Assembly (NCBI RefSeq): GCF_001949145.1
Contig: NW_019091391.1
Coordinates: 1,415,303-1,479,302, forward strand
Origin: Acanthaster planci
Taxonomy: Eukaryota > Echinodermata > Asteroidea > Valvatida > Acanthasteridae
DNA: 64,000 nucleotides
Direction of reading: 5' to 3'
Shown: piece after piece, positions 14,201 through 24,129 of the stretch
Layout: every line of letters begins with the position of its first letter
Numbering within the stretch: position 1 is the stretch's first letter
Notes under the pieces: generated by a model
Told to the model about the DNA's origin: nothing
The model's database searches: none
Seen by the model: only the letters and a program-made list of their open reading frames with translations
Translations under genes and position numbers: made by a program

Positions 14201-16786
14201 ATTAGCTATCCCAGACGGCCAGACGCCCAGAATGCCACTTGAAGCATCATGAGTCACTCCGTGCGACAGATTGTACATGTACTAATGCGTTTAACTCTGA
14301 ACCCATCGACCCAACACGTGGGTCTGGGCAAAAGTAATAATATGCAAGTTGTAATTTGTACCTGAATTATGCACGACACAGCGTATACTTTAGGGACGAA
14401 ACGGAATATTCAGGGGAAGTTCTCAGCCAGTTTCAAGGGAGGGAGCTCATACTATAGTCTCTGCTTAAGCCTAGAAGCAGGCAGTTTCCCTAAAGGATCG
14501 AGGATGGTTAAAAATAGAAAATTGTCAGTAGAGAAATCTTTTCAAGCCAACCCTTTCCGGTTTTTTTTAAATGTTTGCCCTGATATCCTGAGAAACGTTG
14601 CAAACTTTAGGCCTATAGATGCACTCTGGTGTAGTCTCTAGCATACAACCTGTTTTATTTTATTTTTCCGTCAAAACTGGGTCAAACCTTGGAGCTCAAG
14701 ACTAGAAACTGGTCACAACAGTCGCACTCTAAACAAAAAAATCGAACCTCCTTGAGGTCTAAGTTAAGTGCCTGTTCGTTTATTTTGTTTTCGGACATGC
14801 TAAATGTACTGCGTAAAGATATCATACGTAGACAATTTGATTTAGAGGCGAGTTTAGCGACTGTTGTCAAAATAGCTGCAGGGGCCCAGTTAAAATAAGT
14901 TCCGGATGTTGGTCTCTGCGCTGTATGAGGATAAACTGTCCCGCTCGCCGAAGGGTGCACCCTTGTATTTAGGCCAGAAATATGCCCACCGAGCTCATTA
15001 ATTAAAGTTATACACATAGAGGGTCCTGAGAGCCACGGAACTGTGAAATTAAAGAAATATGAGGCTGAACCTCTGGGCCGGACTGAGGGCTTCCGATTCT
15101 GAGCAATTTGGATGCAATCAGGTTCGAAAGTGGAACTATTTGAGCCATTTTGCAGAGGGATGGTTTTCAAAAGGGCTACTCTTCAGGACAGGGATATTTT
15201 CTTCCTTTTAGGGGTGGTCTGCTTATGGTGAAAATTTCTCAAAAATTGAAAGGAAAATGAAAGGGGACGTGTGGAACATCATTTTTCTGTGCAGCCTGAA
15301 CACCTGTTAGAGTTGTGAGTATTCTAGGGTTAAATATTTGTGAAGTATGGGGATTTATCACTGCTGTCTATGGGAATTTATTTGTAGTAGTGCACCCCAA
15401 ACGCTCGTGATGATCGGTAGCTCTACCACCAAATCCGTCTTATCTTTGGTTTTGTCTGCATGGGCCAAGTTGGAGGATTTTTGTTGTTTTTTTTTCAGCC
15501 AAATAGGACCACGTGTCATCGCGTGATAGCGAGCCACGAGATTTAAAGGGGCCAAAACATCCGATTGCCTTTAAAAAAACGAACAAAATTCTTCGTGGTA
15601 TTTGTCAAGGGCGCCCTCTGCATCACACCTGGTTACCAGACGCCGTTCGCTCGACTGTAAAAATAGCAACGGTGACGTCGCCGAACAAGTCGGCACAGGT
15701 AAACAATACCAAACAAAACCATTCAGTGAGCGCGCAGGCAAGCGTGCAGTATGTAAGTAAATAGAAACTTTGATTTCATGGGGAAAAAAGGGTGCCGTGG
15801 AAGATTTCGCAACGACAGAAATCTACGTTTTCATTGTGACTTTAAAGCGTAAACAAGTAGGGAGGTCTGTGTTGTGCAAGACCAGCAAAATAGGAACATA
15901 TGTGACATGAATGATCACTAAAATGGGGCAAATGAGCCGAAATGGAAATTAACCGAACCACATAATTGAAGACATTTTAATTTGATTATGCACCTGTGTT
16001 GAAGAAACCTGCATGTAAACTAATGTGACACATAACTACGTTCTTTTTTTTGTTTCAATTTTGATAAGCACCGATTCTTTGAGAGCAGCAAGGCTAACTT
16101 TACTTTTCAGCCTTGGCTTTCCAAATATTCAACAAATCTCAGAGAATTCTTAGATGGAACAGTCTCCACAAAAAAATAAACCTCAACTCACCATCATATT
16201 CCTCCTTGACCGTCTGTCTGACTCGTCTCAGGTTTTCCCGGGTCTGGGGAAGCCCATCTTCAACAACCTCAAAGATCCTGCCCTCCTTATCCATGGGCTG
16301 CAGGAAGAAGATGTAGCGGTCCAGCAGGTTGAGTCCGTCCAGGCATGGGGCGAGCGTTACCTCTTGCGGGGTGCTGCTCATCAGCTCGCCCGCCCCGGTC
16401 ATCATCACAACTGTCGTCCCATCGGCCAACCCGTCATCATCCGTCACGATGCTCGTGGCGTTGCTCGCCCGCCCGTCGGGGGTAGCTGGGCTGAAGGTGG
16501 AGGTTCCCCTGGTTTGGATACCCTCCGAGACGGCTATCTCGACCTGGGAGCTGGCCACCGACTCGTTGCCACCCTTCAGGATCTTGCCGACGCGGATGGT
16601 GAACGTGCGGGGATTACCAGTCTGCCCGCGAGCGACCACGACTCCCTTGATGACCAGCGGGACCCGACGAGTCCTGTCCTCCACGCTCCTCGCCTCATCA
16701 CTGACACAGTCTCCGAAGACACTAATTACAGCAACACAGCTCAAGAGAGCCACAACCTGCAACATCTGTCTCGAAGCGGTCTTCAT
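2049..16786 (-). CDS. EGF/neuregulin-like transmembrane ErbB-ligand precursor, 6 exons
   Basis: Six exons on the minus strand: 16786-16192, 6242-6119, 5449-5388, 5272-5170, 4825-4696 and 2252-2049. They have GT donors and AG acceptors, and junction phases 1,2,1,2,0 match throughout. The coding length is 1218 nt, giving 405 residues. Residues 1-25 are a signal peptide. About 40-195 form a beta-rich domain resembling NTR/agrin-NtA folds (C27 and C148; the assignment is tentative). Residues 212-250 are one EGF domain with cysteines at 212, 222, 228, 239, 241 and 250, and 270-292 are a transmembrane helix. A 113-residue tail starts with basic residues. The C-x9-C-x5-C-x10-C-x-C-x8-C spacing, the FNGGT turn and the GERC end are those of ErbB ligands. 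N-glycosylation sequons lie at N74, N109, N200 and N267. By family knowledge such precursors are shed to activate EGFR/ErbB receptors. The N-terminal domain is unlike the Ig or cysteine-rich domains of vertebrate neuregulins. Confidence 0.82.
2385..2925 (+). repeat. Possible retroposon 3' end with GAAAT-type tail
   Basis: A strongly T-biased stretch (2385-2800) is followed by AATAATAAAGGAAATG and irregular GAAAT/AAATG repeats at about 2883-2922. Simple tandem tails of this kind end several non-LTR retroelements. No reverse transcriptase or second copy was found here, so this is a suggestion only. It lies in the last intron of the EGF-ligand gene. Confidence 0.25.
4696..4825 (-). CDS. EGF-ligand exon 5: basic cytoplasmic segment
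   Basis: The acceptor at tttaaaag|G restores the phase-2 codon as Lys, and the donor is TCG|GTAAGT in phase 0. It encodes NSIWRERKREVEKTLKYLQE and then a Ser/Pro/Arg stretch ending in NNNS. The highly basic juxtamembrane start resembles that of neuregulin cytoplasmic tails. A downstream acceptor before GAGCGC also reads open but would break the phase with exon 4. Confidence 0.72.
5170..5272 (-). CDS. EGF-ligand exon 4: juxtamembrane and transmembrane segment
   Basis: The acceptor gcgtttcag and donor AA|GTGAGT flank 103 nt. The peptide has a short stalk (DRPVVINDT, carrying an NDT sequon), then about 23 hydrophobic residues (LAIAVIMSTLLVLTVICIM) followed by AYIRYK. The orientation, EGF outside and basic residues inside, is type I and typical of membrane-tethered EGF ligands. 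The short stalk between C250 and the membrane is where such precursors are usually cleaved. Confidence 0.85.
5388..5449 (-). CDS. EGF-ligand exon 3: EGF cysteines 5-6
   Basis: A 62-nt exon preceded by cctgtttcag and followed by G|GTGAGT. Joined in phase to exon 2 it reads ICNYPYYGERCEHVDP, supplying the C-x-C step, the eight-residue C5-C6 loop with conserved G and R, and the post-EGF acidic stretch. It ends in phase 1. It was too short to stand out as an open frame and was found by searching for the missing half of the EGF domain. Confidence 0.85.
6119..6242 (-). CDS. EGF-ligand exon 2: EGF cysteines 1-4
   Basis: A strong acceptor (a long T run then cttcacag) precedes the exon, and the donor is AT|GTAAGT. 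It encodes ANDTLPEDDHRSLC, then a stretch with C222, the FNGGT turn, C228 and C239. It ends in phase 2 immediately after the 4th EGF cysteine, where family members carry a conserved intron. An N-glycosylation sequon (NDT) sits just before the domain. Confidence 0.85.
9617..9689 (-). CDS. Candidate alternative first coding exon of EGF-ligand gene
   Basis: The first ATG downstream of a strong minus-strand TATA box is at 9689, in good Kozak context (gaaATGG). The roughly 300 nt between the predicted start site and this ATG contain no other ATG, which is unusual by chance. The exon codes MASTASPRMRWVYIDNIQGL then LDWG and ends GGAA|GTAAGA in phase 1, the same phase as exon 1. It could therefore splice directly to the EGF exon at 6242 to give about 231 residues without a signal peptide or the NTR-like domain. 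It might instead belong to an unrelated transcript. Confidence 0.5.
10012..10019 (-). promoter_or_regulatory. TATA box of internal promoter
   Basis: A perfect TATAAATA on the minus strand, with predicted initiation near 9985. Two ETS-type motifs (ACCGGAAG at 10133-10140 and ACCGGAAGT at 10165-10173, plus-strand reading) and an AGGTCA half-site near 10072 lie upstream. The box sits inside intron 1 of the EGF-ligand gene and faces its EGF exons. Confidence 0.55.
16192..16786 (-). CDS. EGF-ligand exon 1: signal peptide plus NTR/NtA-like domain
   Basis: The start chosen is the ATG at 16786; upstream in frame there is only a GTG codon, and no ATG lies between it and a TATA-like box at 17.02 kb. 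The encoded N-terminus is hydrophobic (VVALLSCVAVISVFG) followed by DCVSDEAR, a good signal-peptidase site. The rest alternates beta strands (VPLVIKGVVVARG, TFTIRVGKILKGG, LLDRYIFFLQPMD) in a pattern recalling the OB-fold NTR family and the agrin NtA domain. A variable Ser/Thr/Asp-rich loop lies at about residues 95-125. The exon ends GATG|GTGAGT in phase 1. Reading on past the donor gives an intronic tail to 16139 that is not part of the protein. Confidence 0.78.
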
Positions 16787-17018
16787 CTTCACAAAAAAAA
16801 GCCAAACGACAGACTATTACCTCCTTTTTAACTTCACTGGTACACACCTAAAAGGCTTGATTTCTCGTCTACTGTAACTAAGTTGTGTTGTACACTGTTC
16901 TGCGCGACTCGAATCAAACTGGCCCTTTCCAATTTCTCTCTCTCACGTTTTGGATCAGCTGACGACCTCTGTCACCGACTTCCAATGCCGCAGTGACAGG
17001 TGAACTCATCGTGTTCAT

Positions 17019-17027
17019 CTTTTTATG
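17019..17027 (-). promoter_or_regulatory. TATA-like box of EGF-ligand main promoter
   Basis: CATAAAAAG on the minus strand lies about 235 nt upstream of the exon-1 ATG. Initiation about 30 nt downstream (near 16990, sequence TCACTG) would give a 5' leader of about 200 nt with no upstream ATG. The call rests on position and motif only. Confidence 0.45.
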
Positions 17028-17059
17028 CCCTGGTAGTGCCCGTGTTTCCCTAATAGAAT

Positions 17060-17895
17060 ATTACCATGACTAATAACTTCCCGGCCGGTCACCGAATGTA
17101 AGTTAATAAACGAATTGGGCTATCCCAGGCCACGCCCCCGTGGAATATCCCCGTGCACCCTTGCATTCCGTGTGTGACGCGTTCGCTGGCCGCGGAACAA
17201 GCAAAGTGGGTCGCTTCCGGGTGACTGTTTCATGTTTGCGTATGCACCACGCAGGAAACGGTTAAAATGGATTCGGTGTGCAAACTTGGCACATCCACTT
17301 AAGTGGGCCTTTTAACTCTCTCGCGAAATCCGTAAAAACATTTTAGGTATTTGAGGAAAGCAAACAAGCGCCCCCACACACTACGCTCCACGACAGTTCC
17401 ACCTCTGCCCTGATTTATTCCGGTTTTTCATGCCCTCAAATTCAACGAAGCGTGGGGAACCTTTCTGTATTATGCGCACTTTAAAAATAAACAGCATTTA
17501 CCCTGAGCTGTACGGGCTGTCCTGGAAAAACTTTGAGGCCAAGTATGGATTGGGCGTTTCACCACCCTAGTTAGGGAAGTTTTATTCCGATGCTTCTTCA
17601 TGCACTTGTAGCTCATTTCTGTACATAAGGCTGGAGATGTTTTTGCTTTTAAGGAAAGAGGAGAAGTAGGCCTACATCGATACCAGAACTTAATTTTCCA
17701 TGCAGTTCAGTCTTACATCATCTCAGTGGCTCTGGTGGAGTCAGGTCTTAAAAAGTGCGCCGTGAATGGTGCACTGCGTCAAGTCACGGGAGCCCGCTAT
17801 AAACGTGCGCTGCGCGCACAGACGCGTCTGCAGCGAGTTGCATTCTGCCAGGGTGGAACTCTTCAGCTCATTAGAGCCAGGTTGAGCCAGAACCA
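17060..17895. other. Intergenic, upstream of EGF-ligand gene
   Basis: Sequence upstream of the main EGF-ligand promoter. It is moderately GC-rich near 17.10-17.25 kb, with CpGs retained in places. No gene or repeat is recognised before the SINE at 17.9 kb. Confidence 0.4.
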
Positions 17896-17899
17896 GGAG

Positions 17900-18162
17900 A
17901 GTCAGGTTCGCGTGGTGGATCTTCTTTTGTGTTCCAGCTCTGCGGACCAGGTTCGGTTCCCGGCTCGGTCCCCATGTGGATTGAGGTTTTCAGTACCTGA
18001 AGATTCCATAGGTTTTACCTAGAGCATTCCTAAGGGTTTCTGCCCACCTTTGCAACTGTATAAACTGTCTCTCGTTGTCTCCTCTCTACGGGTTCTTCAG
18101 GCTTTCTAGCTGCAGGGCAATTTGACGATTTCTTTGTGTCATCACCAGAAATAATAAAAACA
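17900..18162 (+). repeat. tRNA-derived SINE copy 1
   Basis: The head contains a Pol III B-box-like GGTTCGGTTCC at 17950-17960 and an A-box-like stretch (TTCGCGTGGTGG) 40 nt before it. The body (TTTTCAGTACCTGA, CTCGTTGTCTCCTCTCTAC, TTCAGGCTT) and the end (CACCAGAAATAATAAAAA) align along their length with the copy at 47.5 kb. Divergence between the two is clearly visible, so they are old insertions. Confidence 0.7.
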
Positions 18163-18164
18163 AT

Positions 18165-21100
18165 AAGATTATGGTTGACAGGCGAGCCACCGTGTGTCAT
18201 CAGACAAGTTGATGATAATAACTATTTTGTGCTTTGAACTAAGAATGGCACTTGCAATTCCCAATGAGACTAGCTGTTCAAGTCCTTAAAAATATACGTC
18301 GGTTTCAGTCACACATTAATGCCAGGCTCTAAAGAGAACATCGATCAACACTTCTCAAATGTGTTAATAATTGTCGGCAATTAACATTGAAACAATACAC
18401 CGTCTCTTCAAAAGCTGACAGTTTGCGTCGTTGCTCGATGGGTTAGACGAGTTTTCTTTAACGCCTTCTGATGGTCACGGTCGACGCGTTGTTTATTCTC
18501 AATTTGGCGATCGCCGGGCGGTGCGGCCTGAGGGTCGGGCCAGGTCATGGGCAGCGGTCAGGTGAAAAAAGGGACAGCTGGGGTGAGATCCGTGTCACCT
18601 CGTTTTGGCCTGACCAATCACCGGAGGAAGAGATGGCCACGTGGGCTCCATGGATGGTAGGAGGAGCCTGTGAAGGGAGGAAGGTACAGCTAAGTTCTCA
18701 CTGGTGTCTTCTTTGGCTTGCCGACCGGGGGGGTGCGTGGAAAATCGGTTAATGCATCCGTTCAGTGAACACCTACATTATACCACTGGCAACGAAAACC
18801 TTCCCACATTTGAAACCAATCTCTGGAAATGATAAAGCGTTGAACCTTAATTTTTGGCTTCTAGACTGTTTGATATCATTTTGTTCTGATTAACATGTTT
18901 CTGCCTGGCGAAACACGAGTAAAATATTTTGGTTTTTTTGACTGAAATAACACCCACATCCCCTAACCCTTCTAGTAGTCTGATTGAGCAAGCAATGATG
19001 ACTTAATTATTATTTACCCTTTTCAATGTAAGGACACCTCCGTCAGCTTCATACTGAAATTAACCTCAACATCTGACCGTGCCGTACTGGAGCACGACCA
19101 TCATCGACTGACCTCGATGCCGTTATTGACCATGGTGGTTTGTTGTCTTGGTCAAAATGGTTCTACATTTAGACGGGAAATCCACGCAAAAACATGGTTT
19201 GATGCACTTCTCTGTAAACTCTGTCGTTGTGCAACACTATTGCCACCTGCTTTTAAATTCAATCTTTTTTATTTCGGGGAAGGGAGTTCTCCTCGCGAGA
19301 GGGTGGGGGAACGCCCTTATTCTTCCCACATCGAATCCTCTTTCGGGCGGCCTCATTCTCGCTTCGACTTGATTCTTTTTTGGGCAGAAAGTTGTGATGC
19401 CCGTGATCATATCATCCTGACTATCACATTCCCATGCACGATCCTCACCCTATAAGTTGGACTATAAGTTGGGCCAATTTACCGTCGTTTAGGCCTAAGC
19501 CAAAATTGTTTGAGTGGTTTTTGAGTCGACTATTTAGGTGCCTAGGTTGAGTCACGAAGTCACTCTGTTTTAACCATTTTATTTTACATGTAGCATGGCA
19601 CTTTTGTTTACATGTCATCACTCTCTCATCAAAACGAAAGAAAAGATCTCTAAAACGAAAGAAAATAATAAGCGCTTTGACCTTCCTTCTGTCGTGTATT
19701 TTGTATGAAAAATAGCAAACAAAGGTTCCCTAATGTCGTAATGTAAAAATAACTTACAAATAACAAGTAGAATAGTAACTCTGTCGAACTGGACTTTCTG
19801 TTCTGGGACATGAGGTTCTGGAATTGTCGTTTCTCACAGTATCCTTGTGGGAAGCGGTGCTGTTCCGGTGTCCGGACACTAGTAATTACAGCAATGGTAA
19901 AGGAAGTGTGGAGGCCAATAGGGCAGAGGATTGATTATGTAGAAATGGAAAATGTTTATTTGTGTTACATTTATTCATTGTGGCAACGGGTAATTAAAAT
20001 AAAATCTATCATTAAATAATAATAAAATAAAATGTGACTCCGGAAATTAGGTTTGTGCGTCACTTTCCGCAAAGTGGGTGTTTTGGTGCAGGGACTATAG
20101 GCGGGAGGTAAGAAATAAGCCTCGAAGTTCAGGACCTTTACATTTTCATCTGAAAGGGCTCTGGTGAGTTTTTGCCCGAAGAAATTCTACATGAGCCCCA
20201 CTCGCCTGGTCACGCGCATGGTCTTTCCAAGCTAACCTGCAGGTTCCATTGATTCAGACTTGTAATCGAATGTTACCGCACACTCGGAAAAACAATTGTG
20301 ACAGCCGTCTCATGATAATTGAATACTGGAAACACTGAGCCTAGATTTTTTTGCTCTGATGTGCTGAAAACATTCGACCAGTGGATTCTATTCCTACTGA
20401 AATGAACACAAGATGTACCGTTTGTCAAACTGACAAGATTTTGACAAGATAATCGTCGACTCATTGAGCCAGAGGACAAGATTATCGCATTGTGCTCTGG
20501 TCAACATGACAAAAAATAGCCCTTTTCTGGTCCAACTGACAACAAATTGACAACATTTCATTAAGTTAAGCTGTTAATTGCGGTTCCCAGTGCCGTATCG
20601 ATCCAAGCCAACGATCCGACCTCGGCTAGCTCGATGGTCGAGTGGGAAAAAGATGGCATCAGTAAGCTAGATGACTTCAGTTTGAATCCCATCAAAGGAA
20701 GCACGGTTTTGCCCACAGGCTTTTGGATAGCACTTAAAACTTGTCTCTTTGACGATCAAATTATTGTCGTTACCGACACTCGAGGCACAACAAGTTTTAT
20801 CTGTTAACCTAACAAGCTTTTGCTGCGAGTGTGAACGCATAAAGTGTTTACGGAAGAAACTAGTTACGGTAGGGTCACATTTGATGACAATATCTCTTCA
20901 GCGCCTCGTCACCAGTCGCGTGCTGGGTTTACCACGATAAGCGTGGCGCGCCCCAAAATCCACGAATTGCGTTGCCAACAAGCGTGAAACGAGCGCCAAC
21001 AAGCGTAAAATCGAGAGAATAGTAAAAATGTGTGCGGTCAATTTAACACGCCAACAGATAACGGCACATACAACTGAGAATATGCGGAATATTGGCCCGC

Positions 21101-23910
21101 ATAGTCTAAAGCAGAATAAATGAGTTTATACCAAACATGGAAATGCATTAGACCTACGGAGGGTCCTCAGTTTCCGCAGGTTGCCTTGGGAAACGTCGAG
21201 CGACAGATTTTGCATCATAAACTTTGATAACAATTAATTTTGTATATGTGAATGGAAAACTGCCACATGGAGTTTTTTTTAGGAGGTAACATGTATTCTT
21301 CAGCAAAAAGATTTCCGTAACCTTATTACATGTTGTGTAGGCTACTAATTCGAAGCTTGAACCTGCCAGCAAACCTGTGTGGAAAAATGTCTCCTGAAAG
21401 AAATTTTGCCCCACCTAATCGCTGTGCATGACGGTGCCTCTCTTCGACAAATAAAGGTCCAGGTGTGGAATGCGACTTAAATATTTCCTTTTGTGTAAGA
21501 TAACATCCTGCCGTCATCCTGGCAGTCGTTTCTTCATACCCACAACAATTACGTCAAAAATTATGATTCAGTTACCGCCGATGCGGCACCGCATGATGAC
21601 GTCACGGCCCGGGAAATGTTCAGGGACTGTATATAACTGGTTGTTGCGGTTTGATCGTGTTACGAAAGGTAAATCACCTTCAGTAAACCAAGTGATAAAA
21701 TTGTGAAAGAAATTAATTAAAGGTGGAAAAAAAGAGGGACAAACGCATTAGGTCTTATAAGTTATGAGGCCCAACTCGTTTCTCGTTTCTTTTTTTAGTT
21801 AGAAATTCGCCCTTGCAACTTTAAAGTGGTGTAAATATTTCTACCATAGTGGAACTTATTGTGTTCGAACGGCAGAAACGATGTTGCATGGTGATTGTTT
21901 TCAACTGGTGGAAGTCAAATTCCTGGGGTGTAAGAACATTTCGCAAGGTCGGAACAATTAAGTCAAAACCCTGATCTTCAACTCAAACGTAGCAAAGAAA
22001 TTTGTCGGCTGTAGGCAAAACCCGCAGCGAACGACACAACAGCCTCCGTCGAGATGCGAAAAACCCGTTCGGCAAGCAATTAGCCGTGAACTCGCGAGGT
22101 CACAGACTAGCTTAATGCAATAGGCAGACTGCGGGGCTGTGGGGTGTCGTTTTATCGCTCACCGGGGAGTCCTTGTGCAACTTGTTGGAGCAATTAGCCC
22201 CGCCCGCTTCGATGGGGAGAGGGCTAGCATGGACGGCGACCGAGCCCGCTGTGACCCGGTAATTGTCACGAAGACATTGGGCACACGCAAGGCTTGGGAA
22301 TTAGACTTCATCAGGCAAGGTGGCGTTTTAGGTTGGTGTGTGAAGTTATTCCCTTACACGCTGGCAGGACGGCCAACCGAAAAACTACACTACGTTTTGC
22401 GTTGTGGACAAGACCAAATGATTTAGGGTCATTTTCTGGGGGTGATTTTCCGAAATGGCTGAGTCACCCTCCAATTTCTTTTTTTGCGGAAAAATATGAC
22501 ATTTGAGAGAGTGTAACACTAACAATCCTGGCAATAAAAGCTACCATTCAAAATAAGAGGACATGCAGATTAAGGCGAAAATCCGAGAGCCTGTTTTGTG
22601 ATTGATGGCTGTAACAATGACGATTTGTTGGGGTCTGCACCTGCGACTGTTGCTTCGTTGGTCTTTTATTTGTTTGTTTTTATTTGCCGACGCCGAGGGA
22701 TCCTAGAAATGAAGGGCACTGTAACTCGAAAGTCTAAATAATGACGGCTCATACAGGGAAGGGACTGTTAATGAAATAATAGCTCGTTCCTATACATTTG
22801 GCTTGGGCGGCCAAAGTTTGGCAGAAATGTCACCTTACCTTGATGTCAACTTTAACGTCAAAATCGCTTTTTGCCCTTTTTTTTCAAAAAGGGTTTGTAT
22901 TTGTTTTTTTTTTGTATGCTGGATAAATATACATGTATATAAGCACTTCTTATTTGCTGGATTGGTAGCTGAGTGACTTTTTTATCACTTTGGTGACTAT
23001 TCCTTTGATTTTTTGTACTGACGGCCAGCCATAGTAAGCGAAAATACTTAGATGAAAAGAGGGGGAGAAGATATTGAAGAGGGCTTGGTGGAGGGAGGGA
23101 ATCCGTGGAATAGGAACACAATTCATACATTGGTATCGTTTGGGTTCAAACCCAGTTCAGCCTGAGGCAGAAGGTGACAGAGCGGCTTATTCTGTTAGGA
23201 GGGTCTGGTTGGAATGACCAGCCTGACAGCAAGTGACAGACATTGAGAGATCAAGCTTATATCAGAAACTTGTAGGCTGCCCAGCATTTTGGAGTAACCG
23301 CTCCCAGAGTTATTCCGGTTGGGTTGGGGGTCAGGCCGGGTAGTGTTGCATCACAGCCGGTTTCTGTTCGAATCCTAGCCAGGCTGACATACACGACATG
23401 CGAAGTGGCTGTGCAGGTGCTGTGCTGTCTGATTCAACAGGTTTTTCCCATTTAGTAAATCCTGGCTTGTGAGACTGAACGTCGTTTTGGGTACGATCAT
23501 TTGGGCTCTAAACTTACACTGCCATTTCGCACCTTTTTATATAAGAATCCTGTAGCCAGGGTTCATTACTAGAGGGGATTGAAATAAATATGGATGTGAA
23601 AGTAGAGCGATGTTTAATTCAGGCCATTTGGTCGTACACCTCCTTGAAATCACTTCGTTCTGAGAATTGCAGCAATCAGTTCAGGATATATTGCCGGATC
23701 TTGGCTTTACCATGCGATCGGAAATGCGTGAACTGCGTCGTTGCAAGGATGCACTTTCTGAAAGAACTTTTTACTTTTCCTTCATTTGTAAGATCAGTTT
23801 ACATCTAACACTATGGCAGAGGTAAAGTAAGGATTTATGATGCAAGTAGCCTGTTAAATTGAGGGAAAACATAAATGATGGTCATTCATGGTTGTTCTTG
23901 TCAAATTAAA
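18165..23910. other. Gene-poor intergenic stretch
   Basis: No coding region with plausible start, splice sites or domain was found. A GC-rich segment at 18480-18760 carries an incidental 93-codon frame. tRNA-like promoter elements appear at about 20628-20695 (tagctcgatggtcgagtggg and agtttgaatccc) and at about 23130-23390 (gggttcaaaccc and gttcgaatcc). These may be degraded SINE heads, but neither matches the SINE family at 17.9 and 47.5 kb. Confidence 0.5.
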
Positions 23911-23911
23911 C

Positions 23912-24123
23912 TTAGAGTAATTGATCCGTTGCAAATTACTTGACTTGTTCTGAAGCATTCGTATCGTTCACACATTCGTCCGGTAAACGGTCTGTGATAT
24001 ACCTGCAGATTGGGCAGGTTAGAGTAATTGATCCGTTGCAAATTACTTGACTTGTTCTGAAGCATTCATATCGTTCACACATTCGTCCGGTAAACGGTCT
24101 GTGATATACCTGCAGATTGGGCA
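23912..24123 (+). repeat. Direct tandem duplication, 107-bp unit
   Basis: Copy 1 (23912-24018) and copy 2 (24019 to about 24123) are nearly identical. I see one internal difference (gtatcg versus atatcg) and small changes at the junction (gggcagg versus gggcaaa). Such similarity implies a recent duplication. The unit begins TTAGAGTAATTGATCCG and ends TGCAGATTGGGCA. It has no recognisable gene content. Confidence 0.93.
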
Positions 24124-24129
24124 AATTAT

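Larger units (their letters stand above)
6243..16191 (-). other. Long first intron of EGF-ligand gene
   Basis: A 9.9-kb intron bounded by GTGAGT and cacag. Apart from the internal promoter and exon at 9.6-10.0 kb I see no coding sequence with clear splice signals. It contains a run of 16 C at 13996-14011 and long G runs near 7826 and 8480. A 162-codon open frame (14682-15170, minus) lacks an ATG start and any recognisable domain. Confidence 0.6.

Noticed and set aside
14682-15170. 162-codon minus-strand open frame in intron 1
   Set aside because: It has no ATG start, recognisable domain or convincing splice sites; left as incidental, though it is long for random sequence.
16154-16877. Long plus-strand open frames (225 and 182 codons)
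   Set aside because: They are antisense shadows of EGF-ligand exon 1, which has a signal peptide, strong donor and phase-matched downstream exons on the minus strand.
18471-18752. 93-codon plus-strand frame starting with a hydrophobic stretch
   Set aside because: Considered as a signal-peptide exon, but it has no domain, conserved motif or splice partner.
20628-20695. tRNA-like A and B boxes
   Set aside because: The segment does not fold as a cloverleaf by eye and has no clear acceptor stem; at most a decayed SINE head, not a tRNA gene.
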